Translations under genes and position numbers: made by a program
In this document: positions 23,169 through 31,758 of the stretch, piece by piece
Numbering within the stretch: the first letter of the stretch is position 1
Layout: each line of letters begins with the position of its first letter
Assembly: GCF_016599145.1 (NCBI RefSeq)
Contig: NZ_JAENKO010000007.1
Location: forward strand, 1-64,000
Origin: Tomitella cavernea
GTDB taxonomy: Bacteria > Actinomycetota > Actinomycetes > Mycobacteriales > Mycobacteriaceae
Length of the DNA stretch: 64,000 nt
Reading direction: 5' to 3'
The notes under the pieces: generated by a model
The model's input: the letters and a program-made list of their open reading frames with translations, nothing else
Told to the model about the DNA's origin: nothing
The model's database searches: none

Positions 23169-24131
23169 TCAATTCAAGGGCGAAAGCGGGCCCATGAGCT
23201 TGTGCAGCTCGGTGAGCCAGGGGATCGCCACAGCCAGGGTGGGCACAACCAGCACCGCTGCGGCGGTGAAATACACGAGCGCGGCGAGGCGACGATCGTT
23301 CCCGCGGTGCAGCCGGGTGACCCGGACCAGCGTGCCGGGCCCGCCGAGCGCCAATGCGCCGGCGGGTGCCTCCGCTCCTGCGCAGGCGACCAAGGCGCGT
23401 GCGAGAGGCGTGGGGCCGGCGGTGCGGCGCGCCGAATCGTCGGCGAGCATCTCGACGAGCAGCTGGACCGAATCGAGTGCGGAGCCGCTGCGCACGAAGC
23501 GGGGGAACGCCGCGTAGACGGCGGTGAACGCCTCCAGCACCAGGTCGTGCCGGGCGCGCAGGTGCGCGCGCTCGTGGGTGAGGACCGCGCGGATTTCGGC
23601 GTCGTCCAAGGTGTCCAGCACGCCTTCCGACATGACGATGCGCCGCCGGAGACCGGGAAGGCAGTACGCCAAAGGCCGGGGACTGCTGAGCACGCGCAGC
23701 GCCGCGGAGGATGGCCGGTGCGCCAGGTCCGGCGAGCAGTCGAGCAGGTCGACGAGCATCCGGTGGCGCGCGCGTCGTCGCCGGGTGTGGAAGCCCACGC
23801 GGGTGACGGCGAAGATCAGCCGGGCACCGATGATGAGCGTCGCGGCGAGCACGCCGACGTACAACGCCCACAGTGGCCAGCCGAGGACGTCGATCTCGTC
23901 GAGAGGTGCCGTGGTGGGGCGGCCGTCGGGTCCCGGCACCAGCAGGCGGCTGGCGATGGCGATGCCCGCGCTGAACGCGGACAGCACGGCGGCGAGTGCC
24001 ACCGCCTGCCAGAGCACCAGCGCGGCGCGCGGCGCGCGGTGCGTCCATGTGGCCCTGCTCAGCAGGGCGGGAATCGGGCCGGCCAGGGCGAGGGCCAGGA
24101 TCCCGAAAATCAGCGCGGACACGGGGTTCAT
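23169..24131 (-). CDS. M56-family membrane metallopeptidase (BlaR-like)
   Basis: A 320-residue integral membrane protein with four to five hydrophobic segments and the zinc motif HERAH at residues 186-190 on the cytoplasmic side. Family members sense envelope stress or beta-lactams and cleave the partner repressor. Like the mycobacterial Rv1845c it lacks the penicillin-binding sensor domain of true BlaR, so the signal is unknown. It lies 23 bases downstream of the BlaI-type repressor gene and is surely co-transcribed with it. Confidence 0.88.
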   Translation of the reverse strand: MNPVSALIFGILALALAGPIPALLSRATWTHRAPRAALVLWQAVALAAVLSAFSAGIAIASRLLVPGPDGRPTTAPLDEIDVLGWPLWALYVGVLAATLIIGARLIFAVTRVGFHTRRRRARHRMLVDLLDCSPDLAHRPSSAALRVLSSPRPLAYCLPGLRRRIVMSEGVLDTLDDAEIRAVLTHERAHLRARHDLVLEAFTAVYAAFPRFVRSGSALDSVQLLVEMLADDSARRTAGPTPLARALVACAGAEAPAGALALGGPGTLVRVTRLHRGNDRRLAALVYFTAAAVLVVPTLAVAIPWLTELHKLMGPLSPLN

Positions 24132-24154
24132 AGTGCCTCAGCAGGCAGCCGGGC

Positions 24155-24547
24155 TCAAGGGCGCGTCCGGTTGCGGTCCTCGGCGTTCTCGAGCGCGTCG
24201 AGGGCTTCACGCAGCGCGTGCGCCTCGTCGGGCGTCACCTGCTGGACGAAATGCACGAGCGCGCCCACCCGCTCGCCGGACTCTGTGCCGTTGGACAGCG
24301 CGTCGACCATGAGCCCGGCGACCAGTTCGTCACGGCTGTGCACCGGCGCGTACCGATGCGCGCGGTCGCTACGGTGCTGGGTGACGAGGCCCTTCTTGGC
24401 CAGGCGCTGCAGCACGGTCATCACCGTGGTGTACGCGAGGTCGCGGCGGGATGCGAGGGCCGCGTGCACCTGGCGGACGGTCTGCGGTGCGTCCGTGGCC
24501 CACAGGTGATCCATCACTGCCTTTTCAAGCTCTCCGAGTCCGGCCAT
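24155..24547 (-). CDS. blaI: BlaI/MecI-type transcriptional repressor
   Basis: A 130-residue winged-helix repressor (GELEKAVMDHLWA, YTTVMTVLQRLAKKGLV) with a C-terminal dimerisation helix bundle, equal to Rv1846c. In M. tuberculosis BlaI controls blaC, its own operon and ATP synthase genes, and is removed by the M56 protease. The 190-base gap to the divergent thioesterase gene should contain the operator. I did not see a clean TAC-TAC/GTA-GTA dyad there. Confidence 0.92.
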   Translation of the reverse strand: MAGLGELEKAVMDHLWATDAPQTVRQVHAALASRRDLAYTTVMTVLQRLAKKGLVTQHRSDRAHRYAPVHSRDELVAGLMVDALSNGTESGERVGALVHFVQQVTPDEAHALREALDALENAEDRNRTRP

Positions 24548-24739
24548 GGTGAGAGTCTAGCCGGGTGTCCGACGTGGTGTGGTACTACCCGGCGTCGTTT
24601 GGGGGTGGGGCTCGCGCGCTGCGGGGAGTCGGCGGTTTCGCGCGAGGCCGTGTGGAAGGATTGGGCGCGGCCGGAATCCCGGCCGCGCCGGGGCGCGGGC
24701 ACATGACCGCGCAATCGATCACGAGCGGATGGAGCGGCT

Positions 24740-25213
24740 GTGTCCTACGGAACCTCGACGGAAGCGGAGTCGGCCGCAGCGGCGGAACACCGCGGGCCGC
24801 CCCTCGAAGAAGTGCAGGCCATGGCGGGCGTCGGGTTCCACAAGGCGTTCGGTCTGCGCTTCCTGGAGGCCTCGGGCGACCGTATCCGCGTGGAGTGGGA
24901 CGCCGCACCGGAACTGCACCAGCCGTACGGAATCGTCCACGGAGGCGTCTATTGCTCCGTGATCGAATCGGTCGCCAGCCTCGGCGCTGCGCTGTGGCTG
25001 GGTGAGCGCGGCAACGTGGTCGGTGTGAACAACAACACGAATTTTCTGCGCGCGGTGCGCACCGGTCGGCTCGAGGCGGTGGCCGAACCGCAGCACCGGG
25101 GGCGGCTGCAGCAGCTCTGGCGGGTGGCGATCACCGACGAGGACGGCCGGTTGGTGGCCGAGGGCCAGGTTCGGCTGCAGAACGTCGAGAACGCCGAGCG
25201 CCTGGCCAACTGA
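24740..25213 (+). CDS. PaaI-type hotdog thioesterase (Rv1847-like)
   Basis: Hydrolyses an acyl-CoA thioester. The 157-residue protein has the hotdog core with GIVHGGVYCSVIES, the HGG...E arrangement of the PaaI/DHNA-CoA thioesterase group, near residues 67-80. The substrate cannot be inferred. The GTG at 24740 follows GGAGCGG. It is divergent from blaI and convergent with ndh, and a short hairpin (AGCGCC/GGCGCT, 25213-25232) lies just after its stop. Confidence 0.87.
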   Translation: MSYGTSTEAESAAAAEHRGPPLEEVQAMAGVGFHKAFGLRFLEASGDRIRVEWDAAPELHQPYGIVHGGVYCSVIESVASLGAALWLGERGNVVGVNNNTNFLRAVRTGRLEAVAEPQHRGRLQQLWRVAITDEDGRLVAEGQVRLQNVENAERLAN

Positions 25214-25252
25214 GCGCCATCCGGACGGCGCTGTCGTCTGAGGCCGGCCCGC

Positions 25253-26758
25253 TCAGCCGGCGGCCTCGGCGGGGCCCTCCTCGGCGTCGGCGCCAGAGCC
25301 TTCGTCCGTAAAGCCCCCGTCGGCGTGGTGACGGGTCCCGTTGTGGGAGCGTTCGAGCGCGAGCACCCGCTCCGCTTCCTCCTGTGCGAGCTTCTTCGCC
25401 GCGTCCACGTCGAGGACCGCATACTTGCCGTTGCCCAGTTGTCCCAGGGCGGAGCGCGCGAGCACCTGTTGCACGGTGATGGTCATCTGGCCTCGGCCGC
25501 GGCCGAAGAACGTGGTCGCCCACGACATCAGCGTCGTCAACCGGCTCTTGAAGCCAACCAGATACATCAGGTGGATGACGAGCCAGATGATCCACGCGAT
25601 GAACCCGGTGAGCTCGAGCCGGCCCACCTTGGCGACGGCGCTGAACCGCGAGATCGTCGCCATGCTTCCCTTGTCCCAGTATTTGAACGGCTTGCGCTCG
25701 TGGTGCGGGCGGCCGCCGGCCTCCTCCGCGATGTTCTTGGCCACGTAGGTGCCGCCCTGCATGGCCACCTGCGCGAGGCCGGGCAGGTTGTCGAGCGCCA
25801 TCATGTCACCGACGACAAAGACGTTCGGGTGCCCTGGAAGGCTCAGATCCGGGTTGACGTGTACACGGCCCGCCCGGTCGAGCTCGGCATGCGATTGCTC
25901 GGCGAGGATCCCGCCGAGCTTGCTCGCCTGCACGCCCGCCGACCACACCTTGCACTGGCAGCGGATGAGCTTCTCGCTTCCGTCCTTCTTCTTGATGGTG
26001 ATGCCGTCGCGGTCGACGTCGGTGACCATGGCGCCGGTGTGGATCTCGACGCCCATCTTGGTCAGCCGCTTGGCCGCGCTGGCGCTGAGTTTGCCGCCGT
26101 ACACAGGAAGAACGTCGTCCGCCCCGTCGAGGAGGATGATGCGGGCGTTGCGCGAATCGATGTTGCGGAAGCTGCCGTGGAGCGTGCGGTGGGCGAGCTC
26201 GGCGATCTGGCCGACCAGCTCGACACCTGTGGGGCCCGCGCCGACGACGACGAACGTCATCAGCCGTTCGCGCTCGTAATCGTCTGTGCAGATTTCCGCC
26301 TGTTCGAAGGAGCCGAGGATCCTGCCGCGCAGCTCCAGGGCGTCGTCGATGGTCTTCATACCCGGCGCGTATTCGGCGAAGTGGTCGTTGCCGAAGTACG
26401 ACTGCTTGGCGCCTGCGGCGACGATGAGGCTGTCGAACGGCGTGACCCGCGTGATGGCCATGGCCTCCGAGGTGACCGTCCTGGCGTCGAGGTCGATGTC
26501 CGTCACGGAGCCCAGCAGGATCTCGGCGTTGTGCTGCTTGCGCAGCACCAGGCGGGTGGACGGGGCGATCTCGCCCTCGGAGAGGATCCCGGTGGCCACC
26601 TGGTATAGCAGCGGCTGGAACAGGTGGTGGGTGGTCTTGGCGATCAAGGTGACGTCGACGTCGGCACGTTTGAGAGCCTGCGTGCTGAACAGTCCGCCGA
26701 AGCCGGATCCGATGACCACCACCCGGTGGCGCTGTGGTGTTCCGGTCTCGCTGGTCAT
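25253..26758 (-). CDS. ndh: Type II NADH:quinone dehydrogenase
   Basis: Non-proton-pumping NADH dehydrogenase of the respiratory chain, bound to the inner face of the membrane. The 501-residue protein has two dinucleotide folds, GSGFGG at residues 17-22 for FAD and VVVGAGPTGVEL near 170 for NADH, the quinone-site AMQGG motif near residue 335, and a hydrophobic segment (FIAWIIWLVIHLMYLVGF, about 393-410) anchoring it in the membrane. The C-terminal tail is acidic and low-complexity. It equals Rv1854c. A perfect 12-bp palindrome TGCGGATCCGCA at 26772-26783 lies just before the ribosome binding site and could be an operator. Confidence 0.95.
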   Translation of the reverse strand: MTSETGTPQRHRVVVIGSGFGGLFSTQALKRADVDVTLIAKTTHHLFQPLLYQVATGILSEGEIAPSTRLVLRKQHNAEILLGSVTDIDLDARTVTSEAMAITRVTPFDSLIVAAGAKQSYFGNDHFAEYAPGMKTIDDALELRGRILGSFEQAEICTDDYERERLMTFVVVGAGPTGVELVGQIAELAHRTLHGSFRNIDSRNARIILLDGADDVLPVYGGKLSASAAKRLTKMGVEIHTGAMVTDVDRDGITIKKKDGSEKLIRCQCKVWSAGVQASKLGGILAEQSHAELDRAGRVHVNPDLSLPGHPNVFVVGDMMALDNLPGLAQVAMQGGTYVAKNIAEEAGGRPHHERKPFKYWDKGSMATISRFSAVAKVGRLELTGFIAWIIWLVIHLMYLVGFKSRLTTLMSWATTFFGRGRGQMTITVQQVLARSALGQLGNGKYAVLDVDAAKKLAQEEAERVLALERSHNGTRHHADGGFTDEGSGADAEEGPAEAAG

Positions 26759-26939
26759 GACGCACTCCTCATGCGGATCCGCAGATCCGTGGACGGCAGG
26801 ACACCGTCAACCCTAGTGATCCGGCGGGGCGCCCGTCGCGACGAGCCTGGAATCCGGCCGGAAACCGGGCGTCGCCGACCCTGGCCGTGGCCCGCGCGAC
26901 GCGGGAGGACGGTTCCACTGCGGGGAGAAGATCGGCGGC

Positions 26940-27491
26940 TCATGCGAACTCGGGTCCGGTGTCGCGCTGCCGCGGAGGCGTGGCGGCGTAGGTTGCGCAT
27001 ACGAACCGGACTGCAGCGGGCAGGTCCATTCCGAGGCCGGTGAGGTCGTCCGCCAGGGCGCGCGGTGCGGTCAGCGCGATGAGCAGGTGGCCGGTGCCCA
27101 CTGCAGGGTGCCGGCGGCGCGCGGCGTCGGAGCGGGCCTCTGCGAGGATCACGTCGATGGCGGGCATGGCCACTCTCGCGTGCTCGGTGTCGTCCGGGGG
27201 CGGCAGTGTGAGCGCGGCGACGCGCACGCGGGCACGGCCGAGCCGGATCCCCTGGTCGGTGAAGGCCCGGGTGGCTGTGGAGCCGGTCTCCGCGAGGATG
27301 GCGAGCAGCAGGTGCGCCGCGGTGACGGACGCATGGCGATCGACGTCCGCGTGGCCGTGCTGCACAGAGGGGCGGGACACTGCTTGAGCGGCGACGAGGG
27401 CGTCGTGGGTGCCCTGGGTGTACGGCATCGCGGGACCCGGGCCCGCCGGGCGGGCGGACCGGTCGATGAGCGGCGGCCGGTTGTCGGTCAC
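26940..27491 (-). CDS. Clp N-terminal-domain-like protein
   Basis: A 183-residue protein whose two helical repeats (VTAAHLLLAILAETGSTATRAF near residues 56-77, and VGTGHLLIALTAP near 126-138) resemble the double Clp-N repeat that binds substrates or adaptors in ClpC/ClpB. No ATPase domain is present. Stand-alone Clp-N proteins (ClpC1-like adaptors) occur in actinobacteria, and some blunt antibiotics that target ClpC. Here the role is inferred only. It ends 181 bases right of ndh and is transcribed toward it. Confidence 0.7.
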   Translation of the reverse strand: MTDNRPPLIDRSARPAGPGPAMPYTQGTHDALVAAQAVSRPSVQHGHADVDRHASVTAAHLLLAILAETGSTATRAFTDQGIRLGRARVRVAALTLPPPDDTEHARVAMPAIDVILAEARSDAARRRHPAVGTGHLLIALTAPRALADDLTGLGMDLPAAVRFVCATYAATPPRQRDTGPEFA

Positions 27492-27553
27492 GACCTCAGC
27501 CTATCCGCGTCGCCGCGCTCATGCGCATCTGAGTGCGGCGACGTGTCACCGGT

Positions 27554-29176
27554 TCAGCGGTAGCCATGGCGCATGTCCTCGACGACGCGGGGATGGGCCA
27601 GCGTGGACGGCTCCAGATTGCGAGGCCCCATGTCGTCGGGGAAGACCACCGCGGCGTCGAGCACCTGCTGGTCGAGGAACCGGAGGTCGGGAAGCCGCGG
27701 GGGCAGCGTCGCGGCGGGCGGAGTGTCGCCGTGGGAGGCGAGGGTGAACCCCCAGCCGCCGAAGGTGGGGACGTAGACGTGGTAGGGAGTGACCGCGAGT
27801 CCGGCCGCACTGACCGACGAAACCGTACGCCAGTAGGCGTCGGTGGTGAAGTACGGGCTTCCGGATTGGACCACCATGCGGCCGTCCGGGGCCAGCACGC
27901 GGGCGGCAAGGCCGTAGAACTCCGTCGAATAGAGCCGTCCCAGCTGTGGGGTGTCGGGGTCGGGCAGGTCGATGAGCACCGCGTCGAAGCCGTCGTCTGG
28001 GATCGCCGGATGGTCCTGGCGCAGCCACGACATCGCGTCGTCCACGATCACCTGCACGCGCGGATCCGCAAGGGAGTCGTCGTTGATGCCGCTGAGCGTC
28101 GTGCGCGCGAGTTCGAGCACCTCCGGGTCCAGCTCCACCTGGACGATGTGCTCCACGGAGGGCACCCGCAGAAGCTCGCGCGCCGCCAGGCCGTCGCCGC
28201 CGCCTAGTATCAGCACGGAGCGGGTGTCCGCCTGCAGCGCCGGGTACACCAGACTCTCTGTGTAGCGGTACTCGTCACGGGTGGAGAATTGCAGCCCGCC
28301 GTCCAGGTATAGGCGGGTGTCGTTCCCGCGCTGCGTCACCACGATCTCCTGGTAGTCGGAGCGCTCATAGGCGATGATCGGGTCGGCGTAGAGCGCTTGG
28401 CGCGCGGTGGTCTCGATGTGGCGGGAGCCCACCAGCAGAGTGATGAGCACGGCGGCGGCCGCGGCGAGCAGCAGCAACGACAGCATCAACGCGCGCCGGG
28501 AAAGCAGGTGCCGCAGCAGGAAAAGCGCGAGCACGGCCGCGGCGACGAGGTTGACCATTCCTGTGACCGCTGCGCCGCGGATCATGCCGAGCGCCGGCAG
28601 GAGGATGAACGGCCAGGCGAGCCCGCCGAGCAGTGCGCCAAGATAGTCCGCGGCGTTGAGGTTGGCCAGGATTCGGCCGGAGTCGGTCGCCTCCGCGGTA
28701 CGTCCCTGCTGGAGCAGGGTCATCAGCAGGGGGACCTCGGCGCCGACGAGCGACCCGATGAGCGCTGTCGCGAACACCAGCACCCACAGCGACGAGTCGA
28801 AGTAGGCGAACGTCAGGTACAGGGCGGTGGCGGAGAGTCCGCCGACGAGCGCCAGCAGGGTCTCGACGGTGACGAAGGTGATGGCTGCACGGTGCAGGAG
28901 CGGCTTGACCAGCAGCGCCCCGGCGCCGAGCGCGGCGACGTAGCCGGCGACGATCAGCGAGGTGGCGACGATGCCGCCGCCCGCGAGACTGGTCGACAGC
29001 GTGAGCAGGGCGAGCTCGTAGATCAGCCCGCAGGCCGCGCACGCCGCCACCGAGGCGAGCAGCAGGGCCCGCCACCGGCGCTGGAGCACGAACGGTGGTC
29101 CGGCGCCCTCGTCGTCGTCGGCAGGGTGCCCCGGAGCGGGGGAGTCGCCGTTGGCGGCGTCGGTGGTCGTGCTCAC
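27554..29176 (-). CDS. Membrane protein with spermidine-synthase-like domain (Rv2601-like)
   Basis: A 540-residue protein. Residues 1-35 are polar; about seven transmembrane helices span residues 38-260; residues 275-530 form an aminopropyltransferase fold with the nucleotide motif ILGGGDGLAARE and the acidic VIVDDAMSW and LIDLPDPD loops. Family enzymes transfer aminopropyl groups from decarboxylated SAM; no SAM decarboxylase gene is in the window, so the real acceptor is unknown. It is the last gene of a cassette with DUF350, DUF4247, DUF2617 and DUF4178, the same set as Rv2597-Rv2601. Often annotated speE, but membrane fusion and context argue against simple spermidine synthesis. Confidence 0.87.
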   Translation of the reverse strand: MSTTTDAANGDSPAPGHPADDDEGAGPPFVLQRRWRALLLASVAACAACGLIYELALLTLSTSLAGGGIVATSLIVAGYVAALGAGALLVKPLLHRAAITFVTVETLLALVGGLSATALYLTFAYFDSSLWVLVFATALIGSLVGAEVPLLMTLLQQGRTAEATDSGRILANLNAADYLGALLGGLAWPFILLPALGMIRGAAVTGMVNLVAAAVLALFLLRHLLSRRALMLSLLLLAAAAAVLITLLVGSRHIETTARQALYADPIIAYERSDYQEIVVTQRGNDTRLYLDGGLQFSTRDEYRYTESLVYPALQADTRSVLILGGGDGLAARELLRVPSVEHIVQVELDPEVLELARTTLSGINDDSLADPRVQVIVDDAMSWLRQDHPAIPDDGFDAVLIDLPDPDTPQLGRLYSTEFYGLAARVLAPDGRMVVQSGSPYFTTDAYWRTVSSVSAAGLAVTPYHVYVPTFGGWGFTLASHGDTPPAATLPPRLPDLRFLDQQVLDAAVVFPDDMGPRNLEPSTLAHPRVVEDMRHGYR

Positions 29177-29192
29177 TCGGTGTGGGCCCGGA

Positions 29193-29648
29193 TCACGAGA
29201 TGGCGGCGGCGTTGACGATGCCCACCGCGAACAGGGTTACCGCGACGGCCACGGCCGACGGGTGGAGGGTCGGTGACTTGATGAGGTCACGGGAACGGCC
29301 CGGGGCGGCGACCTCCAGTACGATCAGCGTCGCCACCTGCAGCAGGACCCCGATCACGCCGTAGACGATGGTGTCCACGAGTCCCTGGGCGAGCCCCAGT
29401 GAGCTGGCGAAGATGCTGGAGGCGACGACGATGGCCAGCGCGAGGTGCATGCCCACGGCGACCGCGACGGCATTGGGCCTGTGCTCCTGGAACACCTGTT
29501 TGCGCAGGTTGCCGGGAGTCAGCACGTCGACCAGGACGAAGCCGAGTCCCATGATCGCGACGCCGACGGCGAAGTACAGCACGATCGCCACGGCGTTCTG
29601 CGCGAGGCTGCTGCCGTGGAGCGTTCCGAATTCGACGGCCAGATTCAT
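29193..29648 (-). CDS. DUF350 membrane protein
   Basis: A 151-residue protein with four transmembrane helices in two related halves, the DUF350 pattern. Function unknown. The ATG at 29648 follows GAGGAGC and begins MNLAVEFG; the frame continues upstream but without homology. It lies 16 bases before the spermidine-synthase-like gene in the conserved cassette. Comparative-genomics work has linked DUF350 to ATP-grasp or polyamine-linked peptide modification at the membrane; no ATP-grasp enzyme is present here. Confidence 0.85.
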   Translation of the reverse strand: MNLAVEFGTLHGSSLAQNAVAIVLYFAVGVAIMGLGFVLVDVLTPGNLRKQVFQEHRPNAVAVAVGMHLALAIVVASSIFASSLGLAQGLVDTIVYGVIGVLLQVATLIVLEVAAPGRSRDLIKSPTLHPSAVAVAVTLFAVGIVNAAAIS

Positions 29649-29718
29649 GAGGTGCTCCTCGCGGTGGTCGTGACGATGGTCTTGGGCGTCCTGCGCGGCG
29701 ATGTGCGCGGCGATCGTG

Positions 29719-30147
29719 TCATTTGGTCCCCCCCGGTCCGCCGCCGCTCCCTCCGGCTCCGCCGGCCGGTGCGCCGGGGTAGAAGCCGGGGCCGAGGAAG
29801 ATGAACGCGCCGCCACGGTAACCCGCATTGAGGCCTTCGAGGTGGACCACGCAGGGCTCCCCGCCGAGCGGGCCGACGGTCACGATGTCGTCGTCGTATC
29901 GCAGGTATTCGGTGCCGCGGTCCGCCTGGCGTGCCTGCGGGGCCTTGTATGCCGCCAGGTCGTCGGCGACCTGTGCGGGGTCGCCGGCGCAGCGGTAATT
30001 CTTGCCGCCCGTGGCGAGCTGCACCCGCTGATAGGTCTCGTCGATGTGCGATTCGATGTTCTTGGCGACGGCGACCGCCAGCAGCAGGCACACGACAGCG
30101 CCGAATGCGAGCAGGCCTGCGATGAGGTAGTGGCGCCGGGTACTCAT
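29719..30147 (-). CDS. DUF4247 protein, membrane-anchored
   Basis: A 142-residue protein with one N-terminal transmembrane helix (residues 8-28), an extracytoplasmic domain with two conserved-looking cysteines (YRCAG and GEPCVVH) that could form a disulfide, and a glycine-rich tail. The ATG at 30147 overlaps the DUF2617 stop (ATGA), which decides the start. Function unknown; the exported cysteine domain suggests an outward-facing part of the cassette's complex. Confidence 0.83.
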   Translation of the reverse strand: MSTRRHYLIAGLLAFGAVVCLLLAVAVAKNIESHIDETYQRVQLATGGKNYRCAGDPAQVADDLAAYKAPQARQADRGTEYLRYDDDIVTVGPLGGEPCVVHLEGLNAGYRGGAFIFLGPGFYPGAPAGGAGGSGGGPGGTK

Positions 30148-30647
30148 GGCGTCCACCGGCTTTCGGTGCGGACCACGGTGCCGCGGCGGGCGCCGGGGTA
30201 GAGGTGCCATGTGCGCCAGCTCCAGCCGTGGCGCTCCGGCTGTGCTGCGAGGCTGGTCAGAGCGGAGTCGTCACCGGGGAAGCGTCCGGTGATCCAGCGG
30301 GAGTCGCCCTCCGAGCGTGCCTGCAGCAGGCTTGCGAGCCGCGCGATGCCGGCGTGGCTCACTTCCCGGGTGAGAACCTCGAGTCGATAGCCCCGGTCCT
30401 CGAAGCTGCGGGGGAGGGGAGTGCGGTGCGGGGCCGTGTTGCATGAGATCTCTTCGGTGAACGGCTGTGCACCCGAGTCGATCGTGACGACGTGCGAGGC
30501 GCCGAGCACGCCGAGGGTCAGAGTGCCTCCGCACGGGTGTGCTATTCCGAGTTCGGCGAGAGCAGGGGGCGCGGGGCGGCCCAGGATCAGATTCAGCTCA
30601 CCTGCGTCCACATCGGTGGCCGGAACAGTGAGAACGTGGAACGTCAC
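30144..30647 (-). CDS. DUF2617 family protein
   Basis: A 167-residue soluble protein of the DUF2617 family (Rv2598 position). No signal peptide or membrane helix. The HPCGGTLTLGVLGASHVV and TRFPGDDSALT-like segments are characteristic of the family, but no catalytic motif is known to me. It is coupled to DUF4247 by ATGA and lies nine bases after the DUF4178 gene. Confidence 0.8.
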   Translation of the reverse strand: MTFHVLTVPATDVDAGELNLILGRPAPPALAELGIAHPCGGTLTLGVLGASHVVTIDSGAQPFTEEISCNTAPHRTPLPRSFEDRGYRLEVLTREVSHAGIARLASLLQARSEGDSRWITGRFPGDDSALTSLAAQPERHGWSWRTWHLYPGARRGTVVRTESRWTP

Positions 30648-30656
30648 CGGCTGGGC

Positions 30657-31283
30657 TCAGGATCCCGCGGGCGGAGCAGGATACACCGTGAGTTCGCCGG
30701 GTAGAAGGGTCCTGCCGACGGATACCTCCCACACCTGGCCGGGCGCCCAGCGCTCGAAGCCCAGGAGGCTGTTGCCGTCGGCGGAAACGAAGTCGACGTA
30801 GTCCATCTCGCCGCCGGAGGGGAGCCCGGTGTTGCCCTCGGTGGTGTAGGAGGCGCGCCCGCGTTCATCCTCGGTGTAGTCGATGCCCTCGACCTGGACA
30901 GTGCCCTGCGGTGCGGACGACGGACCGGGCCGCTTGTGCCAGAGGGCCAATTCCAGTGTGCCGTCGTCCTCTTCGACGCTGAGCCATTTCGGCTCGCCTT
31001 CGCTGGCGAGCAGGTGTTCCCACCAGACGAAGGGCCCCTCGCGCAGGGTGAGCGTGCCACGGACGACATAGTCGACGCCGAAGTAGGAGACGATGGCGCC
31101 TGGGCCGAGGGAACGCGGGCCGAAGGACGACGTGGAGGACGTCGCCGAACCGAGGGGATCAGTGCGCTGCGCCGGGGGGCGGTTCGCCGCCTCGGCCTGG
31201 CGCTTGGCGCGGAATCCCAGGTACGCGATCACGCCCGCTGCGATGATCAGGATGATCGCGATGAAGATGAGGAATGAGGACAA
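30657..31283 (-). CDS. DUF4178 protein, membrane-anchored
   Basis: A 208-residue protein with an N-terminal helix (SSFLIFIAIILIIAAGVIA) followed by a cytoplasmic beta-rich DUF4178 domain (GAIVSYFGVDYVVRGTLTL, WWEHLLASEGEPKWLSVEED). The start is taken as TTG at 31283, six bases after AGAGG and directly before the membrane helix; no ATG fits, and the long upstream continuation of the frame has no homology or ribosome site. First gene of the cassette, so its promoter lies right of 31283. Function unknown. Confidence 0.8.
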   Translation of the reverse strand: MSSFLIFIAIILIIAAGVIAYLGFRAKRQAEAANRPPAQRTDPLGSATSSTSSFGPRSLGPGAIVSYFGVDYVVRGTLTLREGPFVWWEHLLASEGEPKWLSVEEDDGTLELALWHKRPGPSSAPQGTVQVEGIDYTEDERGRASYTTEGNTGLPSGGEMDYVDFVSADGNSLLGFERWAPGQVWEVSVGRTLLPGELTVYPAPPAGS

Positions 31284-31427
31284 GTGGTGCCTCTCGTCGC
31301 CAGGACAGGGAGCCGTTGCGACGACTGTAGCAAGGCGGGCTGGCGTGCCGCAGTGCTGGTGCGGTCGTTCGCGAGGAGATGGGTGTCGTCCGGCGGCCTC
31401 GTCAGAAGCACTGGCGGACGAAATGAC

Positions 31428-31441
31428 ATAATGTAGATTAT
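31428..31441. promoter_or_regulatory. AT-rich dyad upstream of the DUF4178 cassette
   Basis: ATAAT and ATTAT arms separated by four bases, 145 bases upstream of the DUF4178 start. This is the most AT-rich spot for several kilobases. It could hold a -10 element or an operator; not decidable. Confidence 0.3.
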
Positions 31442-31729
31442 CGGCGTTACCGCGATCCGGTTGGATGCGCGGGATGGGGTCGCGCTGAAGGCTGTGACGA
31501 GACACGGTTCGATGACCTGCCTGCATTCCACGTGCGGCGCAGCCGCATCCCGATACGCGCCGTGTCGCGGCGTGACGCCGCCCGTGCATGTGCAACCCGG
31601 CTATCCGGGCGCGCAGCGTGCCCGGCGCCGACTCGCCGGCATCGGCGGGTGCTCACAAGCCGGCGATGTGCGCATGGCGAGCTCCGTGTCGTTCGCGGCC
31701 GTTCGTATGCGCCCGCCCCCCCCGTGGAA

Positions 31730-31758
31730 CCTCATTCCGTCACTGTGACGGAATGAGG
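31730..31758. repeat. Perfect 13-bp inverted repeat
   Basis: CCTCATTCCGTCA (31730-31742), three-base loop, then its exact complement TGACGGAATGAGG (31746-31758). On the minus strand it spans the stop codon of the weak reading frame 31740-32300 and could act as its terminator, but there is no T run. It could also be a protein-binding site. Confidence 0.85.

Noticed and set aside
24548-24739. BlaI operator in the blaI/thioesterase gap
   Set aside because: A TACTAC element is visible near 24592 but I could not find a convincing second half-site, so no operator was called.
31690-31740. Possible tRNA remnant (GTTCGTAT loop) as an attachment site
   Set aside because: The flanking bases do not form a T stem and no acceptor or anticodon arm can be drawn.
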